Shown here in pieces: positions 54,841 to 62,906 of a stretch of DNA of 64,000 nt; position 1 is the first letter of the stretch; each line of letters begins with the position of its first letter. The notes beneath the pieces were generated by a model, which was given only the letters and a program-made list of their open reading frames with translations, was not told where the DNA came from and did no database searches. The position numbers were made by a program, and so were the translations under genes. The DNA comes from LMUY01 sp964247705 (GTDB taxonomy: Bacteria > Pseudomonadota > Alphaproteobacteria > Acetobacterales > Acetobacteraceae), in assembly GCA_964247705.1 (NCBI GenBank), contig CAXTVQ010000004.1, positions 58,316-122,315 of the forward strand. Reading direction: 5' to 3'.

Positions 54841-55305
54841 TTGGACGAAGCTGACCTGCCGCCGGATCAAGGCCCGATGCCACGCCTGTCTGCCACGCCG
54901 GCAGAGGCCCGTATAACGCCGATCGAGCCGGGCCATCTCAGTGCCTTGATGATGCAGTATGGCTCGATGCAACTCCGATGGTACGCGCCGGTCGACCAGG
55001 ACCACCAGGTCCCGCATGACCGGGACGAGTTGTATGTGGTCGTGTCCGGCACCGCCGTATTCGTGCGCGCCACCGAGGCCGTCCCGTTCGGCGAGACTGA
55101 GGCGCTCGGGATGGAGAACCCGGAGCGTGTAGCCGTGGCACCCGGCGACGCGCTGTTCGTGCCCGCGGGGACCGAGCACCGCTTCGAGGACATGAGCGAG
55201 GGTTTCGCCACCTGGATGATCTTTTACGGGCCCGAAGGCGGCGAGGGATCGCTGGCACCGCTCGATGTGCCTGCCTCCCTCCTGGAGGATCCGGCGGATC
55301 AATAA
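54841..55305 (+). CDS. Cupin-domain protein
   Basis: 154 residues from a TTG at 54841; an ATG at 54877 with an AAGG site four bases upstream would give 142 residues and is a real alternative. The cupin motif 1 region is DHQVPHDRDELYVVVSG (metal ligands likely H, H and E), and motif 2 is APGDALFVPAGTEHRF. No catalytic family can be assigned. A downstream SDR overlaps it by 41 bases. Two inverted repeats sit in the 100-base gap upstream (TGGGAT at 54776 with ATCCCA at 54802). Confidence 0.8.
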   Translation: MDEADLPPDQGPMPRLSATPAEARITPIEPGHLSALMMQYGSMQLRWYAPVDQDHQVPHDRDELYVVVSGTAVFVRATEAVPFGETEALGMENPERVAVAPGDALFVPAGTEHRFEDMSEGFATWMIFYGPEGGEGSLAPLDVPASLLEDPADQ

Positions 55306-55972
55306 CGCCGTCGTCGTGGTCGGCGCCGGCGGCGCGATTGGGGCGGCCTTGGCAGATGCCTTGGAGCAGGCCGGCCGCCCCGTCCTCCGCTTCTCCCGCA
55401 CCACTCACCCGCCGCTCGACCTGTTGGATGAAACCAGCATCGGCGCGGCGGCCGAGGCGGCTGGGCAGGACCTGGATCTGGTGATAGACGCGACCGGCTT
55501 CCTGCACGGCAGGGGCTTGATGCCCGAGAAGAAACTGGGCCAGCTCGACCCGGCGCATCTCGCGCATAGCTTCGCCATCAACGCGATTGGCCCGGCACTA
55601 GTGATGAAGCATTTCCTACCCCGCCTTGCCCGCGACCGGCCTGCCGTGTTCGCAACCCTCTCTGCCCGCGTCGGCAGCATCGCGGACAACCGCGCCGGCG
55701 GATGGTACGGCTACCGTGCGTCCAAGGCGGCGCTGAACCAATTGGTTCGGACGGCCGCCATCGAACTGGCCCGCACGCACCGGGCGGCGGTCTGCGTGGC
55801 GCTGCATCCGGGCACCGTGGACTCCGGGCTCTCGGCGCCGTTCGCGAAGTCCGGGCTGGACGTGCAGTCTCCGGCAAGCGCTGCGGCCCGGTTGCTCGAA
55901 GTTCTGGCGCGCATCACGCCGGAACAGTCGGGTTTGCTGCTCGACTACGGCGGTAACGCCATTCCGTTCTGA
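55265..55972 (+). CDS. Short-chain dehydrogenase/reductase
   Basis: 235 residues from the ATG at 55265, the only usual start codon near the N-terminus; a GGAGGAT further in has no start codon after it. Motifs are VVVGAGGAIGAALADAL (NAD-binding), LSARVGS (catalytic Ser) and WYGYRASKAALNQ (Y-xxx-K). The VSG end has LHPGTVDSGLS. The substrate is unknown; members reduce keto groups of sugars, steroids or fatty acyl chains. Because the start lies inside the cupin gene, the two are likely coupled. Confidence 0.82.
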   Translation: MCLPPSWRIRRINNAVVVVGAGGAIGAALADALEQAGRPVLRFSRTTHPPLDLLDETSIGAAAEAAGQDLDLVIDATGFLHGRGLMPEKKLGQLDPAHLAHSFAINAIGPALVMKHFLPRLARDRPAVFATLSARVGSIADNRAGGWYGYRASKAALNQLVRTAAIELARTHRAAVCVALHPGTVDSGLSAPFAKSGLDVQSPASAAARLLEVLARITPEQSGLLLDYGGNAIPF

Positions 55973-55982
55973 AGGCGCCGAT

Positions 55983-56051
55983 TTAGCTCGCCGTGATCAT
56001 AGCGATCCAAGTGAGCAGCAGCGCGGAGGCGATCATGATGGCTCGGAACAT
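55983..56051 (-). CDS. Possible 22-residue hydrophobic peptide
   Basis: An ATG at 56051 opens a 22-codon frame ending in TAA at 55985-55983, 12 bases after the stop of the 56-residue ORF. The peptide is nearly all hydrophobic (MIASALLLTWIAMI in the middle), the make-up of a single membrane helix. The ribosome site is weak (AGCGAAG). It is listed only because it sits in the same direction just behind a well-supported small ORF. Confidence 0.25.
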   Translation of the reverse strand: MFRAIMIASALLLTWIAMITAS

Positions 56052-56063
56052 AGCTGCTTCGCT

Positions 56064-56234
56064 CTATACGAGTTCGCGGACAGACAAGGCGATCAGCCCT
56101 AGGACCGGCCAATACACGGCGAACCGTGATGCGATCCCCCGGTCCATCGCCGGCCCTGGTCCTGGTCCGTCTATCTTGGGGACGCCGTCATCCGGGTTTC
56201 CGAGCCAGTACGGTAGCCTCATGTCCAACATCAT
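56064..56234 (-). CDS. Possible small membrane protein (56 residues)
   Basis: ATG at 56234 (a second ATG at 56231) follows TAGGAG by four bases, a good ribosome site, and ends in TAG at 56066-56064. The first 30 residues are polar with several glycines and prolines (DGPGPGPAMD), then a hydrophobic stretch (FAVYWPVLGLIALSV, 38-52) near the C-terminus. It may be an anchored small protein of the SDR/amidohydrolase intergenic region. No family is recognised. The plus-strand frame over the same bases has no ribosome site. Confidence 0.45.
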   Translation of the reverse strand: MMLDMRLPYWLGNPDDGVPKIDGPGPGPAMDRGIASRFAVYWPVLGLIALSVRELV

Positions 56235-56348
56235 GGCACTCCTACGACAACCGCACTGATGCGCGCGATCGTTCGCGAAGGAAGTCCCAAATGGGTTGCG
56301 GATGGGTTAATTTGGCAGCGGCATCAGCAACTGCGTGTACGCCGTAAG

Positions 56349-56369
56349 CGGCCGAGGATTACTCGGCCG
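56349..56369 (-). terminator. Hairpin, probable transcription terminator of the M24-amidohydrolase operon
   Basis: Perfect 8-base arms CGGCCGAG (56349-56356) and CTCGGCCG (56362-56369) with a 5-base loop, located 24 bases beyond the amidohydrolase stop. There is no T-run, so it is a weak or factor-assisted terminator at best. It also separates the small ORF upstream from that operon. Confidence 0.5.
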
Positions 56370-56392
56370 GCTAAACTGGCTGAGCTGCGCTT

Positions 56393-57628
56393 CTACCTGC
56401 CAACCGCCAACGCATCCTTTACCCACCGTCCCCCCTGCATGATCCCCGGGATGTGCGCCCCCTGGTCCTCCAGCAGCGACCAGTCCCGCAGCGGGTTGCC
56501 GTCCACCACCAGCAGATCCGCCTCCGCGCCGGGTTCGATCACGCCCACTTTCCCCTCCAACCGACACAGCTTGGCCGCCAGCGTGGTCGCCGAGCGCAGC
56601 ACCTCGATCGGCGGGATCACCCGCGCCCGCAACGCGAACTCGCCCGACTGGTGGCGGTGCATCTCGCCCAGCAGATCCGTGCCGTACGCCATCGGCAACC
56701 CGGCGCCCTGCATGATCTCCAGCGAGTCCAATCCCGCCTGCCGCACCGTCTCGATCTTGGCCAAGCTCTCCGGCCGCATGCCCAGCGACCCGGCCTCCGC
56801 CGCCAGCCGCTGATAGGTGATCAGCGTCGGCACCGCCACCGCCCCCAGTTCCGCCGCCCGGCGCGCCGTCGCCGCCGTGATCAGGTTGCAGTGCTCCAGC
56901 GAGTGCACGCCGCAATCCAGCGCGCGGCTGATCGCCTCGTCCGTATACAGATGCGCCGAGACGTAGGTGCCGAGGTTCTTCGCCTCCTCCACCGCCGCGT
57001 CCAGCTCGGCGCGGGAGAACTGCAGCATGTGGATCGGGTCCGCCGGGGAAGCGATGCCGCCATTGGCCATCACCTTGATGAAGTCCGCTCCCGCCCGCAG
57101 CTCCTGCCGGGCCGCGCGGCGGACCGCGTCCACCCCGTCGCACAGCCGGCCCATCGAGCCGACGCGGTTGTATGGCGCCCGGTCGTCGTAGCGCTGCCGC
57201 CCGTCGCAATGCCCGCCGGTCTGGCTCAGCGCCTTGCCGCTGATCACCAGGCGGGGCCCGGCGACGACCCCCAGCGCCTGCGCGTCCGCCAACCCGCGGT
57301 CCGCACCGCCCACGTCCCGCACGGTGGTGAAGCCGCGCATCAGCATGTCGCGCATGATGTGCCCGGCCCGCAGCGCCGCGAGCGAGTTCGGCTGCGCCGC
57401 GTTGGCCGCCAGGTCCGCCATCGCCGCGATCACGTGCACATGCGCGTCGATCAGCCCCGGCATCAGCAGGCGGCCCGCCAAGTCCACCCGCTCCGCCGCC
57501 GCGCTGCGGATCGGCTCGTCCGACACCTCGCGGATCGTGCCATCCTCGACCAGCACCGCCATGCCGTCGCGCGGGCCGTCCCAGCGCGGATCCAGGACCT
57601 GGCCGCCGGTGAACAGGAATTGGGTCAT
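56393..57628 (-). CDS. Metal-dependent amidohydrolase (imidazolonepropionase-like)
   Basis: 411 residues from the ATG at 57628. The amidohydrolase signature H63-x-H65 (LIDAHVHV), a bridging K185 (FIKVMANGG), H226 (SAHLYT), H246 (LEHCN) and D318 (YGTDL) give the full set of ligands of the Zn-dependent subtype. It resembles the prolidase/Sgx-type members that hydrolyse Xaa-Pro or cyclic amides. It starts 4 bases before the M24 peptidase stop. The two hydrolases together suggest peptide or cyclic-amide breakdown linked to the neighbouring polyamine-type transporter. Confidence 0.86.
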   Translation of the reverse strand: MTQFLFTGGQVLDPRWDGPRDGMAVLVEDGTIREVSDEPIRSAAAERVDLAGRLLMPGLIDAHVHVIAAMADLAANAAQPNSLAALRAGHIMRDMLMRGFTTVRDVGGADRGLADAQALGVVAGPRLVISGKALSQTGGHCDGRQRYDDRAPYNRVGSMGRLCDGVDAVRRAARQELRAGADFIKVMANGGIASPADPIHMLQFSRAELDAAVEEAKNLGTYVSAHLYTDEAISRALDCGVHSLEHCNLITAATARRAAELGAVAVPTLITYQRLAAEAGSLGMRPESLAKIETVRQAGLDSLEIMQGAGLPMAYGTDLLGEMHRHQSGEFALRARVIPPIEVLRSATTLAAKLCRLEGKVGVIEPGAEADLLVVDGNPLRDWSLLEDQGAHIPGIMQGGRWVKDALAVGR

Positions 57629-58839
57629 GCTGCGTTCACTCCAAAGGGGTCGTCCACCGAGGGGCAGGGCTCGGTAAACCAGCGCGGGCCCTGCTCGGTG
57701 ATGTACATGATGTCCTCCAGCCGGACGCCGAACTCGCCGTAGATGCAGATCATCGGCTCGTCCGAGAAGCACATGCCGGGTGCGATCGGCGTCTTGTTGC
57801 CGCGGACGAAATAGGTGTCCTCGTGCACGTCCATGCCGATGCCGTGCCCGGTCCGGTGCGGCAGGCCCGGCGTCGCGTAATCCGGGCCGAACCCGCCCGC
57901 CGCGATCACGCCGCGCGCCGCCGCGTCCACCGCCTCGCACGGTGCGCCGACCTGCGCCGCGGCGAACCCGGCAGCCTGGGCGTGCTTCTCCAGGTCCCAG
58001 ATCTCCCGCTGGCGCGGGGTCGGGTCGCCAAACACGTAGGTGCGCGTGATGTCGGACCTGTAGCCCTCGACGAAGCACCCCGTGTCCACCAGCACCATGT
58101 CGCCGTCCTGCAGTGTCTGCGGGTAGGGCACGCCGTGCGGATAGGCGGTGGCCTCGCCGAACTGCACCGCGCGGGAAGCGGGCTGGCCGCCCAGCTTGCG
58201 GTGCGCCGCGTCCAGGAATGCCTGCACCTCGGGCGTGGTCAGCCCTGCGGCCATGCAGCGTGCGGCCGCCTTGTGCACCTCCAGCGTGATGTCCATCGCG
58301 ACCTGCATCAGTGCGATCTCGGCCGGTGACTTGACCATGCGGCAAGCGGCGGTGATGGCGGCGCCGTTGGTGAAGCTGAAGCTGTTGCCGGCCTTGCGCA
58401 GCCCGTCGACGGTGAAGAACGGCGCCGCCGGGTCGAGCGCAATGGTGCCGCTGTCGCGGCCCTTGCTGCGAACGGTGTCGATCACGAGCGCCGTCGGGTC
58501 CTCGTGCTCCTCCCAGCAGCGGATGTCGCCGCCGAACTTGAGCAAGGTGCGCGTCTTCGGCTCCTCGAAGGTGGGGCTGAGATAGGCGATCTCGCCCTCG
58601 GCCGGGATGATGGCGCCGTGCAGCCGCTCGGTGAGATTGAGCACGATGCCGGTGAAGTAGCGCAGGTTGGTGGACGTATCGAGGTAGAGCGCGTCGATGC
58701 CCTGCTCGCGCATCAGGCGTTGCGCCTTGGTGATGCGGGCCTGGTACTCCTCCACGCCGATCGGTTGCACGCCTGCGGTCATGGGTTGCATCCGCTCCAG
58801 TTCCGCCGCGAAACTCGAACCGCCGACGCCGTGGACCAT
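57625..58839 (-). CDS. M24-family metallopeptidase (Xaa-Pro aminopeptidase / creatinase-like)
   Basis: 404 residues from the ATG at 58839, with GGAGGT six bases upstream. N-terminal creatinase_N domain to about residue 165; the catalytic pita-bread domain follows. Five metal ligands are present: D252, D263 (YRSDITR), H332 (GHGIGMDVHE), E361 (DEPM) and E375 (RLEDIM). Such enzymes cleave Xaa-Pro dipeptides or act on creatine-type substrates. It is divergent from potC across 182 bases that contain a hairpin. Confidence 0.88.
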   Translation of the reverse strand: MVHGVGGSSFAAELERMQPMTAGVQPIGVEEYQARITKAQRLMREQGIDALYLDTSTNLRYFTGIVLNLTERLHGAIIPAEGEIAYLSPTFEEPKTRTLLKFGGDIRCWEEHEDPTALVIDTVRSKGRDSGTIALDPAAPFFTVDGLRKAGNSFSFTNGAAITAACRMVKSPAEIALMQVAMDITLEVHKAAARCMAAGLTTPEVQAFLDAAHRKLGGQPASRAVQFGEATAYPHGVPYPQTLQDGDMVLVDTGCFVEGYRSDITRTYVFGDPTPRQREIWDLEKHAQAAGFAAAQVGAPCEAVDAAARGVIAAGGFGPDYATPGLPHRTGHGIGMDVHEDTYFVRGNKTPIAPGMCFSDEPMICIYGEFGVRLEDIMYITEQGPRWFTEPCPSVDDPFGVNAA

Positions 58840-58930
58840 GCGCAAACCTCCGATGACCGGGGAAAGGCTAGCCAAGCCCGGGCGTAAGCGCCACTACCCG
58901 GCTCGAGGACGATCGCCCCTGGCGCCGCCC

Positions 58931-58969
58931 CCTCTCCATGCCTTCAAGGGAAGGGGAGGAGAGGCATGG
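58931..58969. repeat. Hairpin between the M24 peptidase and the pot operon
   Basis: Two alternative stems share one region: CCTCTCC (58931-58937) with GGAGAGG (58958-58964), and CCATGCCT (58936-58943) with AGGCATGG (58962-58969). The G/C-rich G4AGG strand is like that of the 14471-14516 hairpin. The stems are mutually exclusive, which is at least compatible with a leader that switches between structures. Confidence 0.45.
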
Positions 58970-59021
58970 CGACGTGGCGCATCTTGCGCACAGTTGGCAC
59001 ATGGGTTGCTGTGACCCACTC

Positions 59022-59840
59022 ATGACGCCGCTTCTCACCCGCGACCGCCTCGGCAGAACAGCTACCAACGTGCTCGTCGCCGTCGGCGCCGCCGTGGTGT
59101 TCGTGCCGCTCGTCCTCACCCTGTATCTCAGCGTGTTCGACGAGACGCTGATCGTGTTCCCGCCGCACGCCTACACGCTGCACTGGTACGCCCGCATCCT
59201 GCCCGCGTTCGGCGGCGCGTTGCGCACCAGCCTGGTCACGGCCGCGATCGCCGTCGCCTGCAGCCTGGCGATCGGCATCCCCGCCGGCATTGGCCTCTCA
59301 CGCTACCGCTTCACCGGCCGCGGCGCGGTCAGCACGCTGCTGCTCGCCCCGCTCACCATCCCGGGTGTCGCCATCGGGCTCGGCATCTACGTGCTTGCCG
59401 TGATGATCGAGGAGCGGACGGAGTGGGCCATCAGCTCCTCGTTCCCGCTGCTGATCGCCGCCCACGTGCTGATCACCATGCCCTGGGTGGTCCGCCTCTG
59501 CCTTGCCTCGCTGGCCAACCACGACCGTGCCGCGGAGGAAGCCGCCGCCAGCCTCGGCGCGCCGCCGCTCACCGTGATCTGGCGCGTGACTTTGCCCGCC
59601 ATGCGCGGGGGCATTGTGGCCGGGGCGCTGTTCGCGTTCATCTTCTCCTTCGAGAACCTGGAGATGACGCTGTTCCTCACCGCACCCGGCATGACCACGC
59701 TGCCGATCGCGCTGCTGCAATACCTGCAGTATCACATCGACCCGCTGATCGCCGCCGTCGCCGTGGCGCAGGTGGTGCTGGTCGGCGGCGTGCTCGTGGT
59801 TATGGACCACTTCAGCCCCGTCGCTCGGGCCATCGCATGA
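59022..59840 (+). CDS. potC: Spermidine/putrescine-type ABC transporter permease (PotC-like)
   Basis: 272 residues from the ATG at 59022. Six membrane segments. The EAA loop is AAEEAAASLGAPPLTVIWRVTLP (near residues 178-200). It has PotC/PotI-like features (GIPAGIGLSRYRF, LTIPGVAIGLGIY). With PotB it forms the channel for a polyamine-type or similar organic cation substrate. First gene of the order permease-ATPase-binding protein-permease; upstream is the divergent M24 operon. Actual substrate not proven. Confidence 0.85.
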   Translation: MTPLLTRDRLGRTATNVLVAVGAAVVFVPLVLTLYLSVFDETLIVFPPHAYTLHWYARILPAFGGALRTSLVTAAIAVACSLAIGIPAGIGLSRYRFTGRGAVSTLLLAPLTIPGVAIGLGIYVLAVMIEERTEWAISSSFPLLIAAHVLITMPWVVRLCLASLANHDRAAEEAAASLGAPPLTVIWRVTLPAMRGGIVAGALFAFIFSFENLEMTLFLTAPGMTTLPIALLQYLQYHIDPLIAAVAVAQVVLVGGVLVVMDHFSPVARAIA

Positions 59841-59850
59841 GGGATCGGGC

Positions 59851-60951
59851 ATGAGCCGGCTTCAACTCGACGGCCTCGCCAAATCCTACGGCGCCGCCCA
59901 GGTCGTCAGTGGCGTGACGCTTGATATACCAGAGGGCGAGATGGTCGTCCTCCTCGGCCCCTCCGGCTGCGGCAAGACCACCATCCTGCGCATGATCGCC
60001 GGGTTCGTGCCGCCCACCGCGGGGGACGTGCGGCTGGACGGGCGCAGCATCACGCGCCTGCCGCCGCATAAGCGCGACCTCGGGCTGGTGTTCCAGTCCT
60101 ACGCCTTGTTCCCGCATATGAGCGTCACCCGCAACGTCGCTTTCGGGCTCGAGATGCGCGGGATCAAGGGGGCGGCGCTGGACACCCGGGTCGCGGAGAT
60201 GTTGCGCCTCGCGCGGCTGGAAGCGCTCGCCGAACGGCTGCCGCAGCAGCTTTCCGGGGGGCAGCAGCAGCGCACGGCCCTCGCCCGCGCGCTGGCCACC
60301 CGCCCGCGCCTGCTGCTGCTGGACGAGCCGCTCTCCAACCTCGATGCGGCCCTGCGCGGCGAAGTTGGGCGGGACATCCGGTTGCTGCAGAAATCGAGCG
60401 GGCTGACCACGGTCATGGTCACGCACGACCAGGACGAGGCGATGGCGATGGCCGACCGCCTCGTGGTGATGAAGGACGGCCAGGTGCAGCAGACCGGCAC
60501 ACAGGAAGACCTTTACGAGCGTCCCGCGTCCCCCTTCGTCGCGAGCTTCATCGGGCGCAGCAACATGGTCGAGGGCACATTGGACACGTCCGGCACCATG
60601 ACCGCCGGCGGCGCTACCATCGACCTCGCCGGTCAGTATGCCGCGGCCGGCGCCTGCACCCTCGCCCTGCGGCCCGAACGGCTGCGCCTTACCCCACCCG
60701 GGCCCGGCAGCATGCAGGGGCGAGTGGAACTGGCCAGCTATCTCGGCCCGGTGCGCGAACACTTGGTTCAGGTCGGCGACGGCCTGCGCATCATCGTACG
60801 GGACAGTACGGCCGCTCCCGGCCCTTTGCTTGCACCGGGTGAACCCGTCACACTCCACTGGGATGCCGGGGCCGAGCGCCTGTTCGACGCCGCCGGGTCG
60901 CCCGCCGCCGCCCTCCACCCAGCAGCCACGAGGATCACCCACCATGCTTGA
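59851..60951 (+). CDS. potA: Polyamine-type ABC transporter ATP-binding protein (PotA-like)
   Basis: 366 residues. Walker A GPSGCGKTT (36-44), Q-loop FQSYALFPHM, signature LSGGQQQR (134-141), Walker B LLLLDEP (154-160), and switch His in VMVTHD. The C-terminal third is a TOBE_2 regulatory domain (GRSNMVEGTL, ALRPERLRL). It drives import through PotBC and starts 10 bases after potC. The stop overlaps the binding-protein start by 8 bases. Confidence 0.92.
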   Translation: MSRLQLDGLAKSYGAAQVVSGVTLDIPEGEMVVLLGPSGCGKTTILRMIAGFVPPTAGDVRLDGRSITRLPPHKRDLGLVFQSYALFPHMSVTRNVAFGLEMRGIKGAALDTRVAEMLRLARLEALAERLPQQLSGGQQQRTALARALATRPRLLLLDEPLSNLDAALRGEVGRDIRLLQKSSGLTTVMVTHDQDEAMAMADRLVVMKDGQVQQTGTQEDLYERPASPFVASFIGRSNMVEGTLDTSGTMTAGGATIDLAGQYAAAGACTLALRPERLRLTPPGPGSMQGRVELASYLGPVREHLVQVGDGLRIIVRDSTAAPGPLLAPGEPVTLHWDAGAERLFDAAGSPAAALHPAATRITHHA

Positions 60952-61990
60952 CGCCGGACCGTTCCGCTTTCCGCGCCGCGCCCTGCTGGGAGGCGTGGCC
61001 GCGCTGCCGCTGCTGGGCCGCCGCGCCTATGCCGACGAGCAGGTGGTGATCTCCACCTGGGGCGGCGACTACGCCAACCTGTTGAAGGCCAATGTCGAGG
61101 GGCCGATCCTGACCCCTGAGGGCGTCACCGTGGTGCAGGACATCACCGACGAGGACCCCCGCGTTGCCAAGCTGTACGCCCAGCGCCGCCTCCCCCGCGG
61201 CGCCGACGACGTGCTGTGCTTGCAAGCAGTCCGTGGCCACGAGGTCGGCGAGGCCGGCCTGGTCGAGGCGCTGGACGAAACCAAGGTGCCGAACCTGGCC
61301 CACGTGCTGCCGAACCTGCGCTCGCCGTATTACGCGCCGCATATCTGGAGCCCGCAGGTCATCATCTACAACCCGGACAAGATCAAGGATCCGCCGAAGA
61401 CGTTCACCGACCTGCTGGACCCGAAATACAAGGGCCGCGTCGGCGTGGGCGACATCAACTACTTCTACGTCATGATGGCCGCCGCCTTGGCCGCGACCGG
61501 TGACCTCAACAAGGTGGACGACCCGGCGGCCAAGGCGCTTGCGGAAAAACTGAACGACAACGGCCTGCGGCTCTACCCCTCCACCGACTCGATCGGCGCC
61601 GGCATCAAGTCGGGCGAAATCGACGTCGGCATCATGTGGCTGGCTCGCGTCATCATGTGGCAGAACGCCGGCATCCCGGTGAAGCAGTCGTTCCCGACCG
61701 AGGGATCGGTGCTCTACATCTCCGGCATGGTCGTGCCCAAGAACGCCGCCGACAAGCCGGGCGCCTACAAGTACCTCAACGCGATGCTGGAACCGCCGGC
61801 GCAGACCCGCTTCGCTGAGCGCATGGGTTACCTCCCCACGGTCGACAACTGCACGCTGACCGGCAAGGTGGGCGAGCAACTGGCCTTTCCGGGCCCGGCG
61901 CCCAAGCTGTTCCCGCCCAACTACGACATCACCGGCAAGCTGCAGACACCGGTGTCCGAGTGGTGGAAGAAGACGATGCAGCGCGCGTGA
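60944..61990 (+). CDS. potD: Polyamine-type ABC transporter substrate-binding protein (PotD-like)
   Basis: 348 residues from the ATG at 60944. Signal: FRFPRRALLGGVAALPLLG, with RR and a site after AYA (residue 30), so Tat export is likely. The mature sequence VVISTWGGDYANLL and SPQVIIYNPDKI are the start and middle of the SBP_bac_8/PotD type. A DVGIMWLARVIM stretch and YPSTDSIGAGIKSGE complete it. It captures the ligand in the periplasm. It is placed inside the operon rather than at its end. Confidence 0.88.
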   Translation: MLDAGPFRFPRRALLGGVAALPLLGRRAYADEQVVISTWGGDYANLLKANVEGPILTPEGVTVVQDITDEDPRVAKLYAQRRLPRGADDVLCLQAVRGHEVGEAGLVEALDETKVPNLAHVLPNLRSPYYAPHIWSPQVIIYNPDKIKDPPKTFTDLLDPKYKGRVGVGDINYFYVMMAAALAATGDLNKVDDPAAKALAEKLNDNGLRLYPSTDSIGAGIKSGEIDVGIMWLARVIMWQNAGIPVKQSFPTEGSVLYISGMVVPKNAADKPGAYKYLNAMLEPPAQTRFAERMGYLPTVDNCTLTGKVGEQLAFPGPAPKLFPPNYDITGKLQTPVSEWWKKTMQRA

Positions 61991-61994
61991 AGGC

Positions 61995-62840
61995 ATGACG
62001 ACGCGGCCGGCCGCCGCCGCGTCGGGCTTCACCGGCCCGGCGCTGGCCCTGGTGGTAGTCATGCTGGTGGCGCCCATGCTCCTGCTGCTGCGCTTCAGCC
62101 TCAACCAGTACGACGTGACCGAGCTCATGATCGAAACGGTCACGCCGGCCAACTACGTGAGGTTCGTGTCCGATCCGTTCTATCTCGGCGTGCTGCGCAC
62201 CACGGTCATGGTGGCGGTGCTCTCAACGGCGCTCTGCCTCCTGTTGGGCCTCCCGCTCGCCTACCGCCTGTCGCGCATGGGCCGGCGGTGGAAGACGGCT
62301 TGCATGCTGGCCATGGTGCTGCCCCTGCTCGTGAGCAACGTGGTGCGCATGGTGGGCTGGATGATCCTGTTCGCCCATGGCGGCCTGATCGACACGGCGC
62401 TGCGCTGGCTCACCGGCCAAGGGCTCGAGCTGATGTACACGCCCTTCGCCGTCATCGCCGGCATCGTCTCGGTGAACCTGCCCTTCGTCGTGCTGACGGT
62501 GCAGAGCACGATGGAGACCATCGACCCGCGGCTGGAGGAAGCCGCGCAGAGCCTGGGCGCGCCCCCCTCGCGCAGCTTCTGGCGGGTGGTCTGGCCGCTC
62601 GCCCTCCCCGGAACCGCCATCGCCGGCATCCTGTGCTTCATCCTGGCGATGAACGCCTACGCCACGCCCTATTTGTTGGGCGGGCCTCGCTTCCAGATGA
62701 TGGCGCCGCTGCTCTACTGGGAGTTCAGCACCAACAACAACTGGCCGTTCGCCTCGGCCCTCGCCCTCATCCTGATGGCGACGACCCTCGTCCTCACGCT
62801 CGGCAGCAACCTGCTCATCCCCCGCCGCTACCGCACCTGA
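61995..62840 (+). CDS. potB: Polyamine-type ABC transporter permease (PotB-like)
   Basis: 281 residues; ATG five bases after the potD stop. TM1 begins at about residue 13. Six segments, PotB features LRFSLNQYDVTE, and the EAA loop EEAAQSLGAPPSRSFWRVVWPLALPG. It pairs with PotC. Last gene of the operon; ppk begins 66 bases later and may have its own promoter. Confidence 0.88.
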   Translation: MTTRPAAAASGFTGPALALVVVMLVAPMLLLLRFSLNQYDVTELMIETVTPANYVRFVSDPFYLGVLRTTVMVAVLSTALCLLLGLPLAYRLSRMGRRWKTACMLAMVLPLLVSNVVRMVGWMILFAHGGLIDTALRWLTGQGLELMYTPFAVIAGIVSVNLPFVVLTVQSTMETIDPRLEEAAQSLGAPPSRSFWRVVWPLALPGTAIAGILCFILAMNAYATPYLLGGPRFQMMAPLLYWEFSTNNNWPFASALALILMATTLVLTLGSNLLIPRRYRT

Positions 62841-62906
62841 TTCGGGTGTGCCCGCAGGTATCGTCTAGCATTCGACACCCCTGCCGCCCTCCAGTACATT
62901 GGCCTC

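Noticed and set aside
55993..56259. An 88-codon plus-strand frame opposite the two small minus-strand ORFs
   Set aside because: No ribosome site and no protein-like composition; the minus-strand frame has both.
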